64,000 nucleotides of DNA from DAOVXM01 sp963746255 (GCA_963746255.1 CAVVAJ010000009.1:1426001-1490000), one strand, 5' to 3'. Counted from the stretch's first letter, positions 34,882 through 44,328 are shown. Program-made: numbers and translations. Notes: generated by a model not told the origin, from the sequence alone.

Positions 34882-35472
34882 AGCATGAGCACCAGCTCAT
34901 CTATTGTCCATATTACCCAAGTAGGTGCCCAACACAGTATCGAGCTGGGTGAACTGCACTTCCGTAGCCATGCTGAAACCTTCACTGAGTTCGCAGCTCC
35001 AGAGTGGATAAAAACCCGCATGCTGGGCGATTACACCCAGTACTGGTTTGATTACGTGCGCTCCCAGCCGATAACAGAAATTACATGGGCGGCCTCGATT
35101 AAATAACAAATTGTCGGTACAGTTACACTTAAGCCATTGGCTAACTATGGACCAGAATTCACCCCGCTTAAAGTATACCAGTATCAAGACTCATAAGTCG
35201 CCTGCCTTCGGTTGATGTATGTAGCCCCAGACTATCTCAGCAATGGTATCGGGAGGCAACTGATGCAGCATATCACCGCGCTAATGACGTCCCAGAATTA
35301 CACGCTCGCAGTGCTTATCACCCACCAAGCAAACACTTGTGCCCGCAAGTTTTACGAAAGGCACCGCTGGTTAGTGGATGAATGTTTCACACAACAGGTA
35401 TCTGATTTCTTCGGCGAACCCCGTACGATGCAGAAGCGTGTCCGCTATCGGATCAACCTGTGTGAAACATGA
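34882..35472 (+). pseudogene. GNAT acetyltransferase with two in-frame stops
   Basis: One frame from about ATG 34882 to 35472 is interrupted by TAA 35104 and TAA 35194. It reads MSTSSSIVHITQVGAQHSIELGELHF..., QIVGTVTLKPL, VACLRLMYVAPDYLSNGIGRQLMQHI, then TCARKFYERHRWL. That is a standard GNAT layout with motif A (V.P.Y...GIGRQLM) intact. There is no frameshift. It follows the DUF3052-like remnant and ends before the alkaline phosphatase gene. Confidence 0.8.
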
Positions 35473-35611
35473 TGGGTTAAGTACGACCTGGCAATCAGCT
35501 ACCAGTCAAGCAGAGCTAAGTATTTCCCTGAGCGGCTTTCCTTGAAATGTGCGGCGTTCTCGGCTGCTATCAGAATTGACAGACACCCCATCCCCAGTTG
35601 TTGATTAAAAT

Positions 35612-36877
35612 ATGACTATGACCAAAGCTGGTAGACAATTCATACAATATTTAATTGCCATCGCGGTCATCATCTCGCTTTCTTGTGAAGTTCAGGCTGC
35701 CGAAGAACCATTAACGGATACATCACTTCAGGTTAATGCCCAAAACATCATCTTGCTGATCGGTGATGGCATGGGGGAAGGGCAGCGCACAGCAGCGCGC
35801 TGGTACAGTGCCGGTCTTGACGGACAACTGGCAATGGACGGGTTATCCACGCAGGGTTCGGCTAATACCGCCTCAGCGGATAGCCCAATCACGGATTCCG
35901 CCGCCAGTGCAACAGCTATGGCAACAGGGATAAAAACCAACAACGGCGTCATCGGTATGGACCCGGATTATAGAGTTCTGGAGACAATCCTGGAGCGAGC
36001 AAAAATGAGCGGCAAAGCGGTCGGATTGGTGACGACCGTGCAGGTCACGCACGCCACACCGGCAGCTTTCAGCGCCCATGTCCCAAGCCGCAGCATGACA
36101 GAAGCGATTGCCTTGCAGTTGTTGAGTACAGGGGTAGACGTTATCTTGGGCGGTGGCGAGGATGCTTTTCTGCCAAACTCAACCAACGGATGCTATCCGG
36201 GCAGTGGAAAACGGACCGATGGCCGGGACCTGATAGAGGAAGCTGTATCCTCGGGCTATACGTACGTGTGTGATGCTGATGGTTTTTCCGCACTCAATAC
36301 GGACGAAACAACCCGGTTAATTGGCCTGTTTGCTGATGGTGGTTTACAGCGTCCATACACCCCATCTCTGGAGCAGATGACGGAGATGGCAATTGCCATC
36401 CTTTCACAAGACCCGGACGGCTTTTTCCTGATGGTGGAAGGGGGCCAAATCGATTGGGCGTGCCACGCACAGGATGCCGAAAATGCTATTGGTGATACCC
36501 TCGGATTTGATCAAACAGTTGCGCAGGCGATTGAGTTTGCACAAAGCGAACTGCGTACGTTGGTCATCGTTAGCGGAGACCATGAAACAGGCGGTATGAG
36601 CGTGACTGAAATACCCAGCGGTTTACCAGGTGAAGATGGCCCATTCACGATGCCCGATGGGAGGCAGTTTTATGTAAACTGGACCACTGATTCCCACACC
36701 GCAGCGCTTATCCCGGTTAACGCACAAGGACCTGCCGCCGACCTCGTAATCGGTGAATTCGAGAATACTTATATCTACGACATTATGTTCGCGTCAGCTG
36801 GATTTGCGGATTTCAATCGAGTTTTTCTCCCCCTAAGCTTGCATAGCTACGAAACATTCCCAAATAAGATATATTAG
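35612..36877 (+). CDS. Secreted alkaline phosphatase
   Basis: 421 residues. The signal peptide (about 1-29) ends EVQA. The metal site and nucleophile are intact: Asp52 in LIGDGMGEGQ and Asp95-Ser96 in TDSAASATAMATG. VEGGQIDWACHAQD and SGDHETGGM follow, with WTTDSHTAALIPV near the end. It is predicted to hydrolyse phosphate esters outside the membrane with Zn/Mg. It does not have the ALP-like C-terminal anchor. Probably a phosphate scavenging gene; no pho-type operator was recognised. Confidence 0.93.
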   Translation: MTMTKAGRQFIQYLIAIAVIISLSCEVQAAEEPLTDTSLQVNAQNIILLIGDGMGEGQRTAARWYSAGLDGQLAMDGLSTQGSANTASADSPITDSAASATAMATGIKTNNGVIGMDPDYRVLETILERAKMSGKAVGLVTTVQVTHATPAAFSAHVPSRSMTEAIALQLLSTGVDVILGGGEDAFLPNSTNGCYPGSGKRTDGRDLIEEAVSSGYTYVCDADGFSALNTDETTRLIGLFADGGLQRPYTPSLEQMTEMAIAILSQDPDGFFLMVEGGQIDWACHAQDAENAIGDTLGFDQTVAQAIEFAQSELRTLVIVSGDHETGGMSVTEIPSGLPGEDGPFTMPDGRQFYVNWTTDSHTAALIPVNAQGPAADLVIGEFENTYIYDIMFASAGFADFNRVFLPLSLHSYETFPNKIY

Positions 36878-36997
36878 AATTAAGCATGTCCACTTGGGCG
36901 GATTCATTTAGGCCATTCACGCTGTCAAACCCGATGCTTAGGCAGCTATACTCTAACGGCACGCAAGAACATAATCTGCAGTTTGGATGAACACAAT

Positions 36998-37810
36998 ATG
37001 CAGCAATTATCACCTTCACATTTCCCAAATGTCCACCCCCTCTATGCAAGGCTGCAGTACAACTTGGCCATAGACTCGATTATTGCTGGCAATACGCGGG
37101 GGGAAATCTATGTCGATCAAGATTCCCAGCCCCAGTCCGCCGTTATGTGGAATATGCAGGATATGCTTCTGGTGGCTGGATCCGCATCATCAAAATCGGT
37201 ACGCAAAGAAATGGCAGACCTGCTCCGCACACAGTCCTTCCCAACAGCTCGCCGCAGGACGATCCCTGACTTAGCGTTACTGTACACGCCCATAGTTTGG
37301 GAAACCCATATATGCGAACTCCTGGTTGGTATGAACTTCAAGAAAGTGTACCGCCGTTTTTACACTGCACATAAGCTAAAGCCGAACTGGCGCGCCCGGC
37401 TCCCTCCAGGATATACGCTGGCTCGCTTTGATCAGAAGCTGCTGGAGAATGATGAGCTCAACGGCATCGACTCAGTCCGCGGCTGGATATTAGCCTTCTG
37501 GGAAACGCTACACTCTTTCAACACTACCGGCTTTGGCTACTGCGTAATTAATCAGCAGCAGATTGCCAGCTGGTGTCTGACAGTTTATGCAAGCGGTCGC
37601 CAGTATGAACTAAGAGTCGTGACCACTGCCGAATACCGTAATCAAGGTTTGGGGACAGTGGTCGCGGCCGCTTGTTTAGCACATTGCGATACCCACGATT
37701 ACACTCCCCACTGGCATTGTTGGGAAAGGGATCGCGCCTCTATTGCGGTCGCCCAAAAAGTCGGCTTTGATAGACCAATGGGCTATTCAGTAGTTAAGAT
37801 TCTGATTTAG
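36998..37810 (+). CDS. GNAT family acetyltransferase (ZmaR-like type)
   Basis: I start at ATG 36998 (MQQLSPSHFPNVHPLY) instead of TTG 36983. About 270 residues. The C-terminal half holds the acetyl-CoA domain: GYCVINQQQIASWCLTVYASGRQYELRVVTTAEYRNQGLGTVVAAACLAHC. The motif A-type stretch R-N-Q-G-L-G-T is present. This resembles the N-acetyltransferase group around zwittermicin resistance (ZmaR) and DUF-type GNATs. The substrate is unknown. It stands alone downstream of the phosphatase. Confidence 0.8.
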   Translation: MQQLSPSHFPNVHPLYARLQYNLAIDSIIAGNTRGEIYVDQDSQPQSAVMWNMQDMLLVAGSASSKSVRKEMADLLRTQSFPTARRRTIPDLALLYTPIVWETHICELLVGMNFKKVYRRFYTAHKLKPNWRARLPPGYTLARFDQKLLENDELNGIDSVRGWILAFWETLHSFNTTGFGYCVINQQQIASWCLTVYASGRQYELRVVTTAEYRNQGLGTVVAAACLAHCDTHDYTPHWHCWERDRASIAVAQKVGFDRPMGYSVVKILI

Positions 37811-37896
37811 TTTGACAGGTTTGCTGCCGCAATGTTAGCTGCGGAGCAGCATTTATTCGACTGGCAACTGATTAGGGCTGCTCGATAGGAGGCAAC

Positions 37897-38202
37897 ATGC
37901 ATGTAATTGCAGAATTTACCATCATCCCGATTGGGGTCGGATTATCTCTATCGCAATATGTTGCGAAATGCGAGCAAATCTTGAGCGAGTCAGGGTTGAA
38001 GTATGAACTTCATGCGAACGGTACCAACGTTGAAGGGGATTGGGAGGCTGTATTCTCAGCTTTGAAGCTCTGCCATGACAGTTTGCACGCGATGGGAGTC
38101 CCACGGATTCACAGCGAGATTAAAGCCGGCACGCGTGTCGATCGCACACAGTCGCTGATTGAAAAAGTTGCGAGCGTGCAAGCGAAGCTGGATAACACAT
38201 AA
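37897..38202 (+). CDS. MTH1187/YkoF-type thiamine-binding protein
   Basis: ATG 37897 with AGGAGG upstream. 101 residues. EFTIIPIGVGLSLSQYVAKCEQILSESGLKYELHANGTNVEGDWEAVFSALKLCHDSLHAMGVPRIHSEIKAGTRVDR is typical of the MTH1187 ferredoxin-like fold, members of which bind thiamine or a related ligand. No thiamine transporter is adjacent. The function in this cell is inferred from the family. Confidence 0.9.
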   Translation: MHVIAEFTIIPIGVGLSLSQYVAKCEQILSESGLKYELHANGTNVEGDWEAVFSALKLCHDSLHAMGVPRIHSEIKAGTRVDRTQSLIEKVASVQAKLDNT

Positions 38203-38219
38203 ATATTCGCGGTTGCCGC

Positions 38220-38247
38220 TTGACTTTCCGAAATCTTCAGCTAAACT
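38220..38247 (+). promoter_or_regulatory. Sigma70-type promoter of ssb
   Basis: -35 TTGACT (38220-38225), 16-base spacer, -10 TAAACT (38242-38247), about 43 bases upstream of the ssb start. Confidence 0.55.
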
Positions 38248-38289
38248 GGAAGTAGAAGGTACAAGATTTGTAATAATAGGGAGGGATAT

Positions 38290-38664
38290 ATGCCTGCACT
38301 AAACAAAGTGCAACTGATCGGCTATCTGGGCAAAGACCCAGAAATGCGCAAGACAACCAATGAGAAATATGTAACCAGCTTTAGTTTAGGTGTGACTTGC
38401 CGCTGGCGCAACAAGAGCGGCGAAGCCCAATCTACCACTGACTGGTTCAACATCGAGACATGGGGAAGGTTAGCGGAAATTTGCAACGACTACCTCAGCA
38501 AAGGCCGCTTGGTATATGTGGAAGGCCGCTTACAAACCGACCGCTACGAACACGAAGGTTCGACACGCTACTTCTCGAAGGTTGTCGCAAACCAGATGCA
38601 AATCTTAGACCGCCGTCCAGAAGAGGAAGAGCCGGTCGAAGAAGAACAGATCGAAGCAGAATAA
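38290..38664 (+). CDS. ssb: Single-stranded DNA-binding protein
   Basis: 124 residues, GGGAGG 8 bases upstream. A single OB-fold: LNKVQLIGYLGKDPEMRKTTNEKYVTSFSLGV, TDWFNIETWGRLAEICNDYLSKGRLVYVEGRL and YFSKVVANQMQIL. The C-terminus is short and acidic (EEEEPVEEEQIEAE). It lacks the terminal DxxPF tip that in most SSBs docks RecQ, PriA and other partners. It is transcribed alone from its own promoter and converges on pepF. No rpsF/rpsR flank it, so it is probably not the classic rpsF-ssb-rpsR operon gene. Confidence 0.93.
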   Translation: MPALNKVQLIGYLGKDPEMRKTTNEKYVTSFSLGVTCRWRNKSGEAQSTTDWFNIETWGRLAEICNDYLSKGRLVYVEGRLQTDRYEHEGSTRYFSKVVANQMQILDRRPEEEEPVEEEQIEAE

Positions 38665-38737
38665 CTACCATTGATAAAACGTAAAACCGCCAAATTCTCA
38701 GGCCGGTTTGTTCTGCTTAAATTTCCCCGTGGGTCGA

Positions 38738-40513
38738 TTATTTAATCGGGATGCTTTCCAATTGGTCCAACATTCCAACAACCATATCGAAGCCCCCTTG
38801 CCAGAAATCAGCTTTGGTGATATTTATTCCTGCTTCGGAGAGGATGCTAGTTGGCGCCTGAGAACCTCCAGCAGACAGGATATTGAGGTAGCGCGGCTTG
38901 AATGAATCTCCTTCAGCAAGGTACTGCTGGTAGAGCGACAAGACCAGCAGCTGGCCAAAAGTGTATGCATACACATAAAATGGTACGTGGTAGATATGGG
39001 GAATCGAGACCCACTCCCAGCGGAACTCGTCGCTAATCTCAACCGCGCCTCCAAATTGATTATGTAGGTTTTCCAAGTATGCCCCAGCTAGCTCATCGAC
39101 CGCAGCATTGTTATTTACCATATCATGAGCCTGACGTTCGAACAGGGCAAAGTATGCCTGGCGCATGATCGTTGCATAGGCATCATCTACTTGTTTGAAC
39201 AGTAAGTCCCGGCGGACATTTTCATCGCTCTCCGATGCCAACAGTTTATCGATCAGCATCATCTCACCAAAGGTGGACGCGGTCTCAGCCAAGGGTAAAG
39301 AGGAGTGGAATGTGAATAACGAGTGTTGGGCCGCCAGCTGTGAGTGGATCGCATGTCCTAACTCGTGAGCCAAGGTGGCGACATCTCTTGGTCTGCTCTG
39401 GTAGTTAAGCAGCACCCATGGAGTAATCTTCGGGTTTATCGTGGCACAAAACGCACCGCTGCGCTTCCCCTTGCGGATTTCGCTGTCGATATGCTGCTCA
39501 TCAAAGACTTGTTTGGCAAGAAAAGCGACTTGCGGATCAAACTCAGCAAAAGAATCCAGCACCATCTCAGCTGCTTCGCCAAACGCGTACGTTGTTTCAG
39601 CCTGGGCAACTGGAGCATAGATGTCATAGCGCCGCAGTCGCTCCACGCCTAACCAGCGCGCCTTCAAGTGGAAGTAGCGCTGAAAGACCGCCGCATTCTG
39701 CTCACAAACCCCTAGCAAGGTATCGACCACCTCATCCGGGATATCATTGATCAAATTGCGTGCTGCCAGCGGAGATTTAAATTTGCGCAGATCTACCTGT
39801 TCGTTACGCCAATCGCGCACCAAAGTTTGGTACATTTGTCCAAGTATCGGTCCATCTTCTGCATATACTCTATGCAGCTCCTGGTACGCCCGCGCACGCA
39901 TGTCAGGATTTTGATGATATGCGTACACCATCAGCTCACCGCGGGTCAGCTCTTTTAGTTCTCCATCCTCATTTATTTTGAAAACGTAGCGATTGGTAAG
40001 CGCATCATAAAGATTGGTGAGCGCATTTCTGCCGGTTACATCCTTGATGTTGATTATTTTCTCTTCAGGTTCGCTGAGGGTGTGAGGTTTGAAATGCCTC
40101 ATTTCCTCCAACCAGTAGGTATAATCTCCTGCATCGGCCATCAAACGGACAGCTGTGCCCTCATCTAGTTCTTTCCACCACAGACTGAAGAATAAAGTCC
40201 GATTTTTGACTTCTGCCATAAACTGGTCTAGCTGAGCAACAAACGTCTGCGCGGCTTGATCCTGGGTATCCGCCGCGAAATTTAGACTCGCGAAACCATC
40301 CATGCGGTACGCGAGGGCGTATAGCTCTTCGAATTGTTGGATAATTTCGAGAAATTCCACACAGGTTATGTCTATCTTCAGTTGTTGGCGGCGGTCTTCG
40401 AACGTAGAGAGGCTAGCTTGCAGCTTTTCAAATGCCGCCTGCATTTCGATGCTATCACTTGCTGGGAAAAGATCGATTAAACTCCAACGTGTTTGAGAGT
40501 TGGGCATCGCCAT
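38738..40513 (-). CDS. pepF: Oligoendopeptidase F (M3 family)
   Basis: 591 residues, full length. The zinc motif HELGHAIH (HExxH) is followed about 25 residues later by ETASTFGEM, supplying the third ligand. The helical N-terminal domain (MAMPNSQTRWSLIDLFPASDS) matches PepF/M3B peptidases. It cleaves short peptides in the cytosol. It has its own promoter region upstream (40514-40680), shared divergently with the biotin ligase. Confidence 0.96.
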   Translation of the reverse strand: MAMPNSQTRWSLIDLFPASDSIEMQAAFEKLQASLSTFEDRRQQLKIDITCVEFLEIIQQFEELYALAYRMDGFASLNFAADTQDQAAQTFVAQLDQFMAEVKNRTLFFSLWWKELDEGTAVRLMADAGDYTYWLEEMRHFKPHTLSEPEEKIINIKDVTGRNALTNLYDALTNRYVFKINEDGELKELTRGELMVYAYHQNPDMRARAYQELHRVYAEDGPILGQMYQTLVRDWRNEQVDLRKFKSPLAARNLINDIPDEVVDTLLGVCEQNAAVFQRYFHLKARWLGVERLRRYDIYAPVAQAETTYAFGEAAEMVLDSFAEFDPQVAFLAKQVFDEQHIDSEIRKGKRSGAFCATINPKITPWVLLNYQSRPRDVATLAHELGHAIHSQLAAQHSLFTFHSSLPLAETASTFGEMMLIDKLLASESDENVRRDLLFKQVDDAYATIMRQAYFALFERQAHDMVNNNAAVDELAGAYLENLHNQFGGAVEISDEFRWEWVSIPHIYHVPFYVYAYTFGQLLVLSLYQQYLAEGDSFKPRYLNILSAGGSQAPTSILSEAGINITKADFWQGGFDMVVGMLDQLESIPIK

Positions 40514-40679
40514 ATTATCCTCGCTTGTTATTGGTAAGTTTTCGCAGTTTGTACTGCGGGTGATTATACTCGAGGGCTGGTTGCGGCTGATTTTTTGCTG
40601 TCAATTATCCTAGAAGGTAACAAGCCTGATGGTCAAGACTACGCGCCCGGCATTCTTTTTTCTGGGGTAAAATCCGGTT

Positions 40680-41483
40680 ATGGATCAACGTACGCTTGAA
40701 ACAAAGTTGGCGGATTTAAACCCCGGAGCGATCCGCTATTTCGGCAGCGTTACATCTACCAACGATTTGGCTGTCCGCTGGGCAGGAGCTGGCGCACCGG
40801 ATTTAGCACTAGTCGTTTCCAATGAACAAACTGCCGGGCGTGGACGTGAAGATCGTAAATGGTATACACCACCCGATTCTGCCCTGGCATTCAGCCTTGT
40901 TCTCCGCCCACAAGGTAGCGAAGGGCGCTCAAACATGCAGTTATTTACTGCGCTGGGGGCATTGGCTGTCTGTGAAACACTGAATGATGCTTTTCCAGCC
41001 GTGTTCCCGGCCCAGATTAAATGGCCCAATGATGTCGTCGCAAATCGACGTAAATTAGCCGGGATCCTGACAGAAGCACAGTGGCAAGGTGATCAGCTAC
41101 AGTCAGTCGTAATTGGTGTCGGTATCAATGTTGCACCCCAATCAATACCGCCAGCAGAATCGATTGATTTTCCTGCTACAAGTGTGGAAACGGTATTGGG
41201 CCAAAACATCGATCGCTGGGGCATGTTGCATGCGGTGCTGACAAAAATGATCGGGCTGCGTACACATATCACTTCTTTGGACTTTATCAAGGCATGGGAT
41301 TTAAGACTGGCGTTTCGTGGTGAGTGGGTGTATATTTCTCAAAATAACGAACCTGTGCGCGAGTTGCAGATCGTTGGTGTTGAGGAAAATGGCGCTCTAC
41401 GGGTGCGTGACCGAGCTGGGGATGTTCACAGCCTTCAGTTTGGTGAGGTCAGACTACATCATCCGGGTTCAGCCAATGACTAA
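40680..41483 (+). CDS. Biotin-[acetyl-CoA carboxylase] ligase (BPL, no DNA-binding domain)
   Basis: 267 residues. The catalytic domain has STNDLAVRW, the biotin/AMP loop GRGREDRKW and SLVLRP, then LKWPNDVV (read here as IKWPNDVVANRRKLAGIL). The C-terminal SH3-like domain is VYISQNNEPVRELQIVGVEENGALRVRD. The N-terminal winged helix of BirA is absent, so it is a group I ligase without repressor function. It biotinylates the carboxylase carrier protein, which is not encoded in this window. Confidence 0.94.
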   Translation: MDQRTLETKLADLNPGAIRYFGSVTSTNDLAVRWAGAGAPDLALVVSNEQTAGRGREDRKWYTPPDSALAFSLVLRPQGSEGRSNMQLFTALGALAVCETLNDAFPAVFPAQIKWPNDVVANRRKLAGILTEAQWQGDQLQSVVIGVGINVAPQSIPPAESIDFPATSVETVLGQNIDRWGMLHAVLTKMIGLRTHITSLDFIKAWDLRLAFRGEWVYISQNNEPVRELQIVGVEENGALRVRDRAGDVHSLQFGEVRLHHPGSAND

Positions 41484-41579
41484 TAATGGCACAGGATAAG
41501 TTGTTCTGCACAGATTTGCAGAGGTTGTAGCACCAAATAAATCGCTAACAGTGATCTAAAAGCTAAGTGGAGACCAAAT

Positions 41580-41780
41580 ATGATTGACGATTTACGTGAA
41601 CAAGCCGGCGACACGTCATATTTTGATGAAGAAGAGATTTTTAATGTCCCTGCTGCCCCTCAACGAAACTTTCTCGGAATGACCCCTGCTCAAAGACTCA
41701 TTGTCGCTATACTGCTGCTTTCTATCACTTGCCTTTTAAGCGCGTTTTGTTTGTTGGCTACAGGAAGTGTCGTCCTATAA
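41580..41780 (+). CDS. Small single-TM protein (66 aa)
   Basis: ATG 41580 with TGGAG 10 bases upstream. An acidic N-terminus (DDLREQAGDTSYFDEEEIFN) precedes a hydrophobic helix (about 42-64) with two Cys. The topology would leave the acidic part in the cytosol. It is close behind the biotin ligase and converges on gyrA. The function is unknown. Confidence 0.6.
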   Translation: MIDDLREQAGDTSYFDEEEIFNVPAAPQRNFLGMTPAQRLIVAILLLSITCLLSAFCLLATGSVVL

Positions 41781-41812
41781 TTTTCTTTTTCCCCATTCAA
41801 TCCACTGATAAG

Positions 41813-41836
41813 GGTCAATCCTCTCGGCGATTGACC
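41813..41836. terminator. Possible bidirectional hairpin between a 66-aa gene and gyrA
   Basis: An 8-bp stem GGTCAATC / GATTGACC (41813-41820 and 41829-41836) sits between convergent stops. T-tracts on either side are poor, so it is only a weak terminator candidate. Confidence 0.45.
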
Positions 41837-41853
41837 ATTTGTCAGTAAGTGTA

Positions 41854-44328
41854 TTACTCGTCAGCGTCAGCGGCACCGACCCGCTGTAAGTCAGCATAGG
41901 CGATACGAGCCACAGAGGCAACCGAATCACCCTCTTTCATATTCATCAAAGTAACCCCTTTTGTTGCGCGGCTGGATTTTGAAATCTCCTTCACGGTCGT
42001 ACGCAGCATCACCCCGTTAGCGGATATGATCGTTAAGTGATCAGCTTCCTGGACCACACGTGCAGCAGCAATGTCACCGATTTTTCCGATCGCTTTCTTA
42101 TCAATCGTCATCACCCCGCGCCCTCCGCGTCCTTTCGGCGAATATTCACGCAAAGGCGTTCGCTTTCCATAACCAGCTGTGGTAACTACGAGCAGATAGG
42201 CATCCGGGTCTACGACCTCCATACTGGTTACCCGATCGCCCCGCTGCATGCGGATGCCGATTACGCCTGCAGCTGTCCGCCCCATTGAACGGACTAATTT
42301 TTCGTGATAGCGCAGCGCCTGACCCTTCTCCGTAACAATGATGATCTCGTTCTTGCCGGTCGTTAACCGCACCCATTCCAACTCATCATCCTCTGAGAGA
42401 TTGATAGCAATGACCCCAGAACGGCGGACAGAAGCAAACGCTGATAAAGCCACACGCTTAACCCGGCCTTTACGGGTGGCAAACATGCAATACTTAGCTG
42501 CATCGAAATCTGGTACCGGAACAACTGCGGTTATATTCTCTCCCGGGCCTAAATCCAGTATATTGATAATGGGAATCCCCTTCGCAGTCCGGTCTGCATC
42601 CGGAATCTGGTATGTCTTTTCGGAATATACCTTCCCGCGGTCCGAGAAAAACAGCAGTGTCTCCAAGCTTCGAGCGGGTACAAGCATGACCACTTCATCT
42701 TCATCCTTGGTGGTGTGCCCCTTAACCCCGCGACCACCCCGCCCTTGGGTACGAAAAGTTTTCGCCGGCACCCGCTTAACGTAGCCCCGTTCGGTAATAC
42801 TAATTAGAACAGCTTCATCACGGATCAGATCTTCCTCATTGAAGTTTTCGTTGGCATCGTAAGCGATAAAAGTCCGGCGGTCATCACCGTATTTCTGGGT
42901 GACTTCTTCCAAATCAGTTTTTATCACCGTCAAGATTTTGTGCGGGTGGGCTAACAGGTCTTCCAGGTAGGCGATACGCTCCATGACTTCACGGTGTTCA
43001 TCTTCGATTTTTTGACGTTCTAGTGCAGCAAGGCGGCGAAGCTGCATATCGAGTATCGCTTGCGCCTGAAGGTTGCTCAGTTCAAATCGGGATATCAAGC
43101 GCTCTTTTGCCACATCCGCATCTGGAGATTGGCGGATCGTCTGGATAACATCATCCAGGTTCGCCAAAGCGATCAGCAGCCCATTCAGGATATGTGCTCG
43201 GGCGCGTGCCTTTTCCAGTTCAAATTCTGTGCGACGGGTGATGACTTCCTGGCGGTGTTCGACAAATGACTGCAGCGCCCGTTTAAGAGTTACCAATCTT
43301 GGTTCACCATTGATCAGAGCCAGCATCTGCACGCCAAAGGTTGACTGTAATGCAGTGTACTTATAAAGCTGGTTGAGCACTTTGCGCGTTTGAGCATTGC
43401 GCTTTAACTCAATAACGATGCTCATCCCGCGGCGGTCAGACTCATCTCGCAGGTCAGAAATGTCATCCAACCGGCCATGGCGAACCAGCTCGGCAATCCG
43501 CTCGATAAAACTTGATTTGTTCAGCTGGTAAGGAAGCTCGGTAATCACAATCCGGTGGCGGTTGTTCCCCATCTCTTCAATGTGGGCCGCGCCGCGCAAA
43601 ACAATGCGGCCGCGTCCAGTTGTGTATGCCTGGCGGATGCCATCCGAACCCACGATGATGCCACCGGTCGGGAAATCGGGGCCTGGGATATGCTTCAGCA
43701 GGTCTTCGACCGGGATATCCTCAAATTTATCGTAGTTATCAATCAAATAAACGAGCGCGGCTGATATTTCGCGTAAATTGTGCGGGGGGATATTTGTCGC
43801 CATACCGACAGCAATCCCCGAGGAACCGTTTAACAGCAGGTTGGGTAAGCGAGCTGGCAGAACTACAGGTTCCTCCAGGGAGCCGTCAAAATTGGGTGTG
43901 AAATCGACCGTGTTTTTATCAATATCGACCAGCAACTCCTCTGCCATGCTGGCCAACCGTGCTTCGGTATAGCGCATCGCCGCAGGTGCGTCGCCATCAA
44001 CTGATCCGAAATTTCCTTGACCATCGACCAGCATATAGCGCATCGAGAAATTCTGCGCCAGGCGCGCCATTGTTTCATAAACCGCGGCATCGCCGTGTGG
44101 GTGATATTTCCCCAAAACCTCACCTACTATACGGGCTGATTTTCGATAGGCGGAGCTAGAGCGGATGCCCATATCATGCATCGCATAAAGAATGCGGCGG
44201 TGGACAGGCTTTAGACCATCTCGCACGTCCGGTAACGCACGTGCAACGATCACGCTCATTGCATAGTCCAGGTAGGCGGAGCGCATCTGCTCGTCAATAT
44301 CTACCTGTTGAACTGTTCCGATTTCCAT
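41854..44328 (-). CDS. gyrA: DNA gyrase subunit A
   Basis: 824 residues, complete. The winged-helix/tower part has catalytic Tyr120 in AAMRYTEARL and the quinolone region HPHGDAAVYETMARLAQ. There residue 81 is Ala (E. coli Ser83) and residue 85 is Glu (Asp87). The C-terminal beta-pinwheel carries the GyrA box-like QGRGGRGV and later blades (PKGRGGRGVMTI). Together with GyrB (not here) it introduces negative supercoils. It is transcribed as a single gene between the GltD-like gene and its own promoter region. A TATAAT-like -10 lies at 44394-44399. Confidence 0.98.
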   Translation of the reverse strand: MEIGTVQQVDIDEQMRSAYLDYAMSVIVARALPDVRDGLKPVHRRILYAMHDMGIRSSSAYRKSARIVGEVLGKYHPHGDAAVYETMARLAQNFSMRYMLVDGQGNFGSVDGDAPAAMRYTEARLASMAEELLVDIDKNTVDFTPNFDGSLEEPVVLPARLPNLLLNGSSGIAVGMATNIPPHNLREISAALVYLIDNYDKFEDIPVEDLLKHIPGPDFPTGGIIVGSDGIRQAYTTGRGRIVLRGAAHIEEMGNNRHRIVITELPYQLNKSSFIERIAELVRHGRLDDISDLRDESDRRGMSIVIELKRNAQTRKVLNQLYKYTALQSTFGVQMLALINGEPRLVTLKRALQSFVEHRQEVITRRTEFELEKARARAHILNGLLIALANLDDVIQTIRQSPDADVAKERLISRFELSNLQAQAILDMQLRRLAALERQKIEDEHREVMERIAYLEDLLAHPHKILTVIKTDLEEVTQKYGDDRRTFIAYDANENFNEEDLIRDEAVLISITERGYVKRVPAKTFRTQGRGGRGVKGHTTKDEDEVVMLVPARSLETLLFFSDRGKVYSEKTYQIPDADRTAKGIPIINILDLGPGENITAVVPVPDFDAAKYCMFATRKGRVKRVALSAFASVRRSGVIAINLSEDDELEWVRLTTGKNEIIIVTEKGQALRYHEKLVRSMGRTAAGVIGIRMQRGDRVTSMEVVDPDAYLLVVTTAGYGKRTPLREYSPKGRGGRGVMTIDKKAIGKIGDIAAARVVQEADHLTIISANGVMLRTTVKEISKSSRATKGVTLMNMKEGDSVASVARIAYADLQRVGAADADE

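Noticed and set aside
34023..35472. Alternative genetic code or pyrrolysine/selenocysteine recoding to explain the in-frame stops
   Set aside because: Both TAA and TAG appear as true stops of intact neighbours (for example the CocE hydrolase ends in TAA and the methyltransferase in TAG), and no TGA is involved.
40680..41483. BirA as a biotin-operon repressor
   Set aside because: The N-terminal DNA-binding domain is missing, so only ligase function is supported.
41854..44328. Long antisense frames across gyrA, pepF and ABC-F
   Set aside because: Complement shadows of well-conserved genes with no independent start signals.
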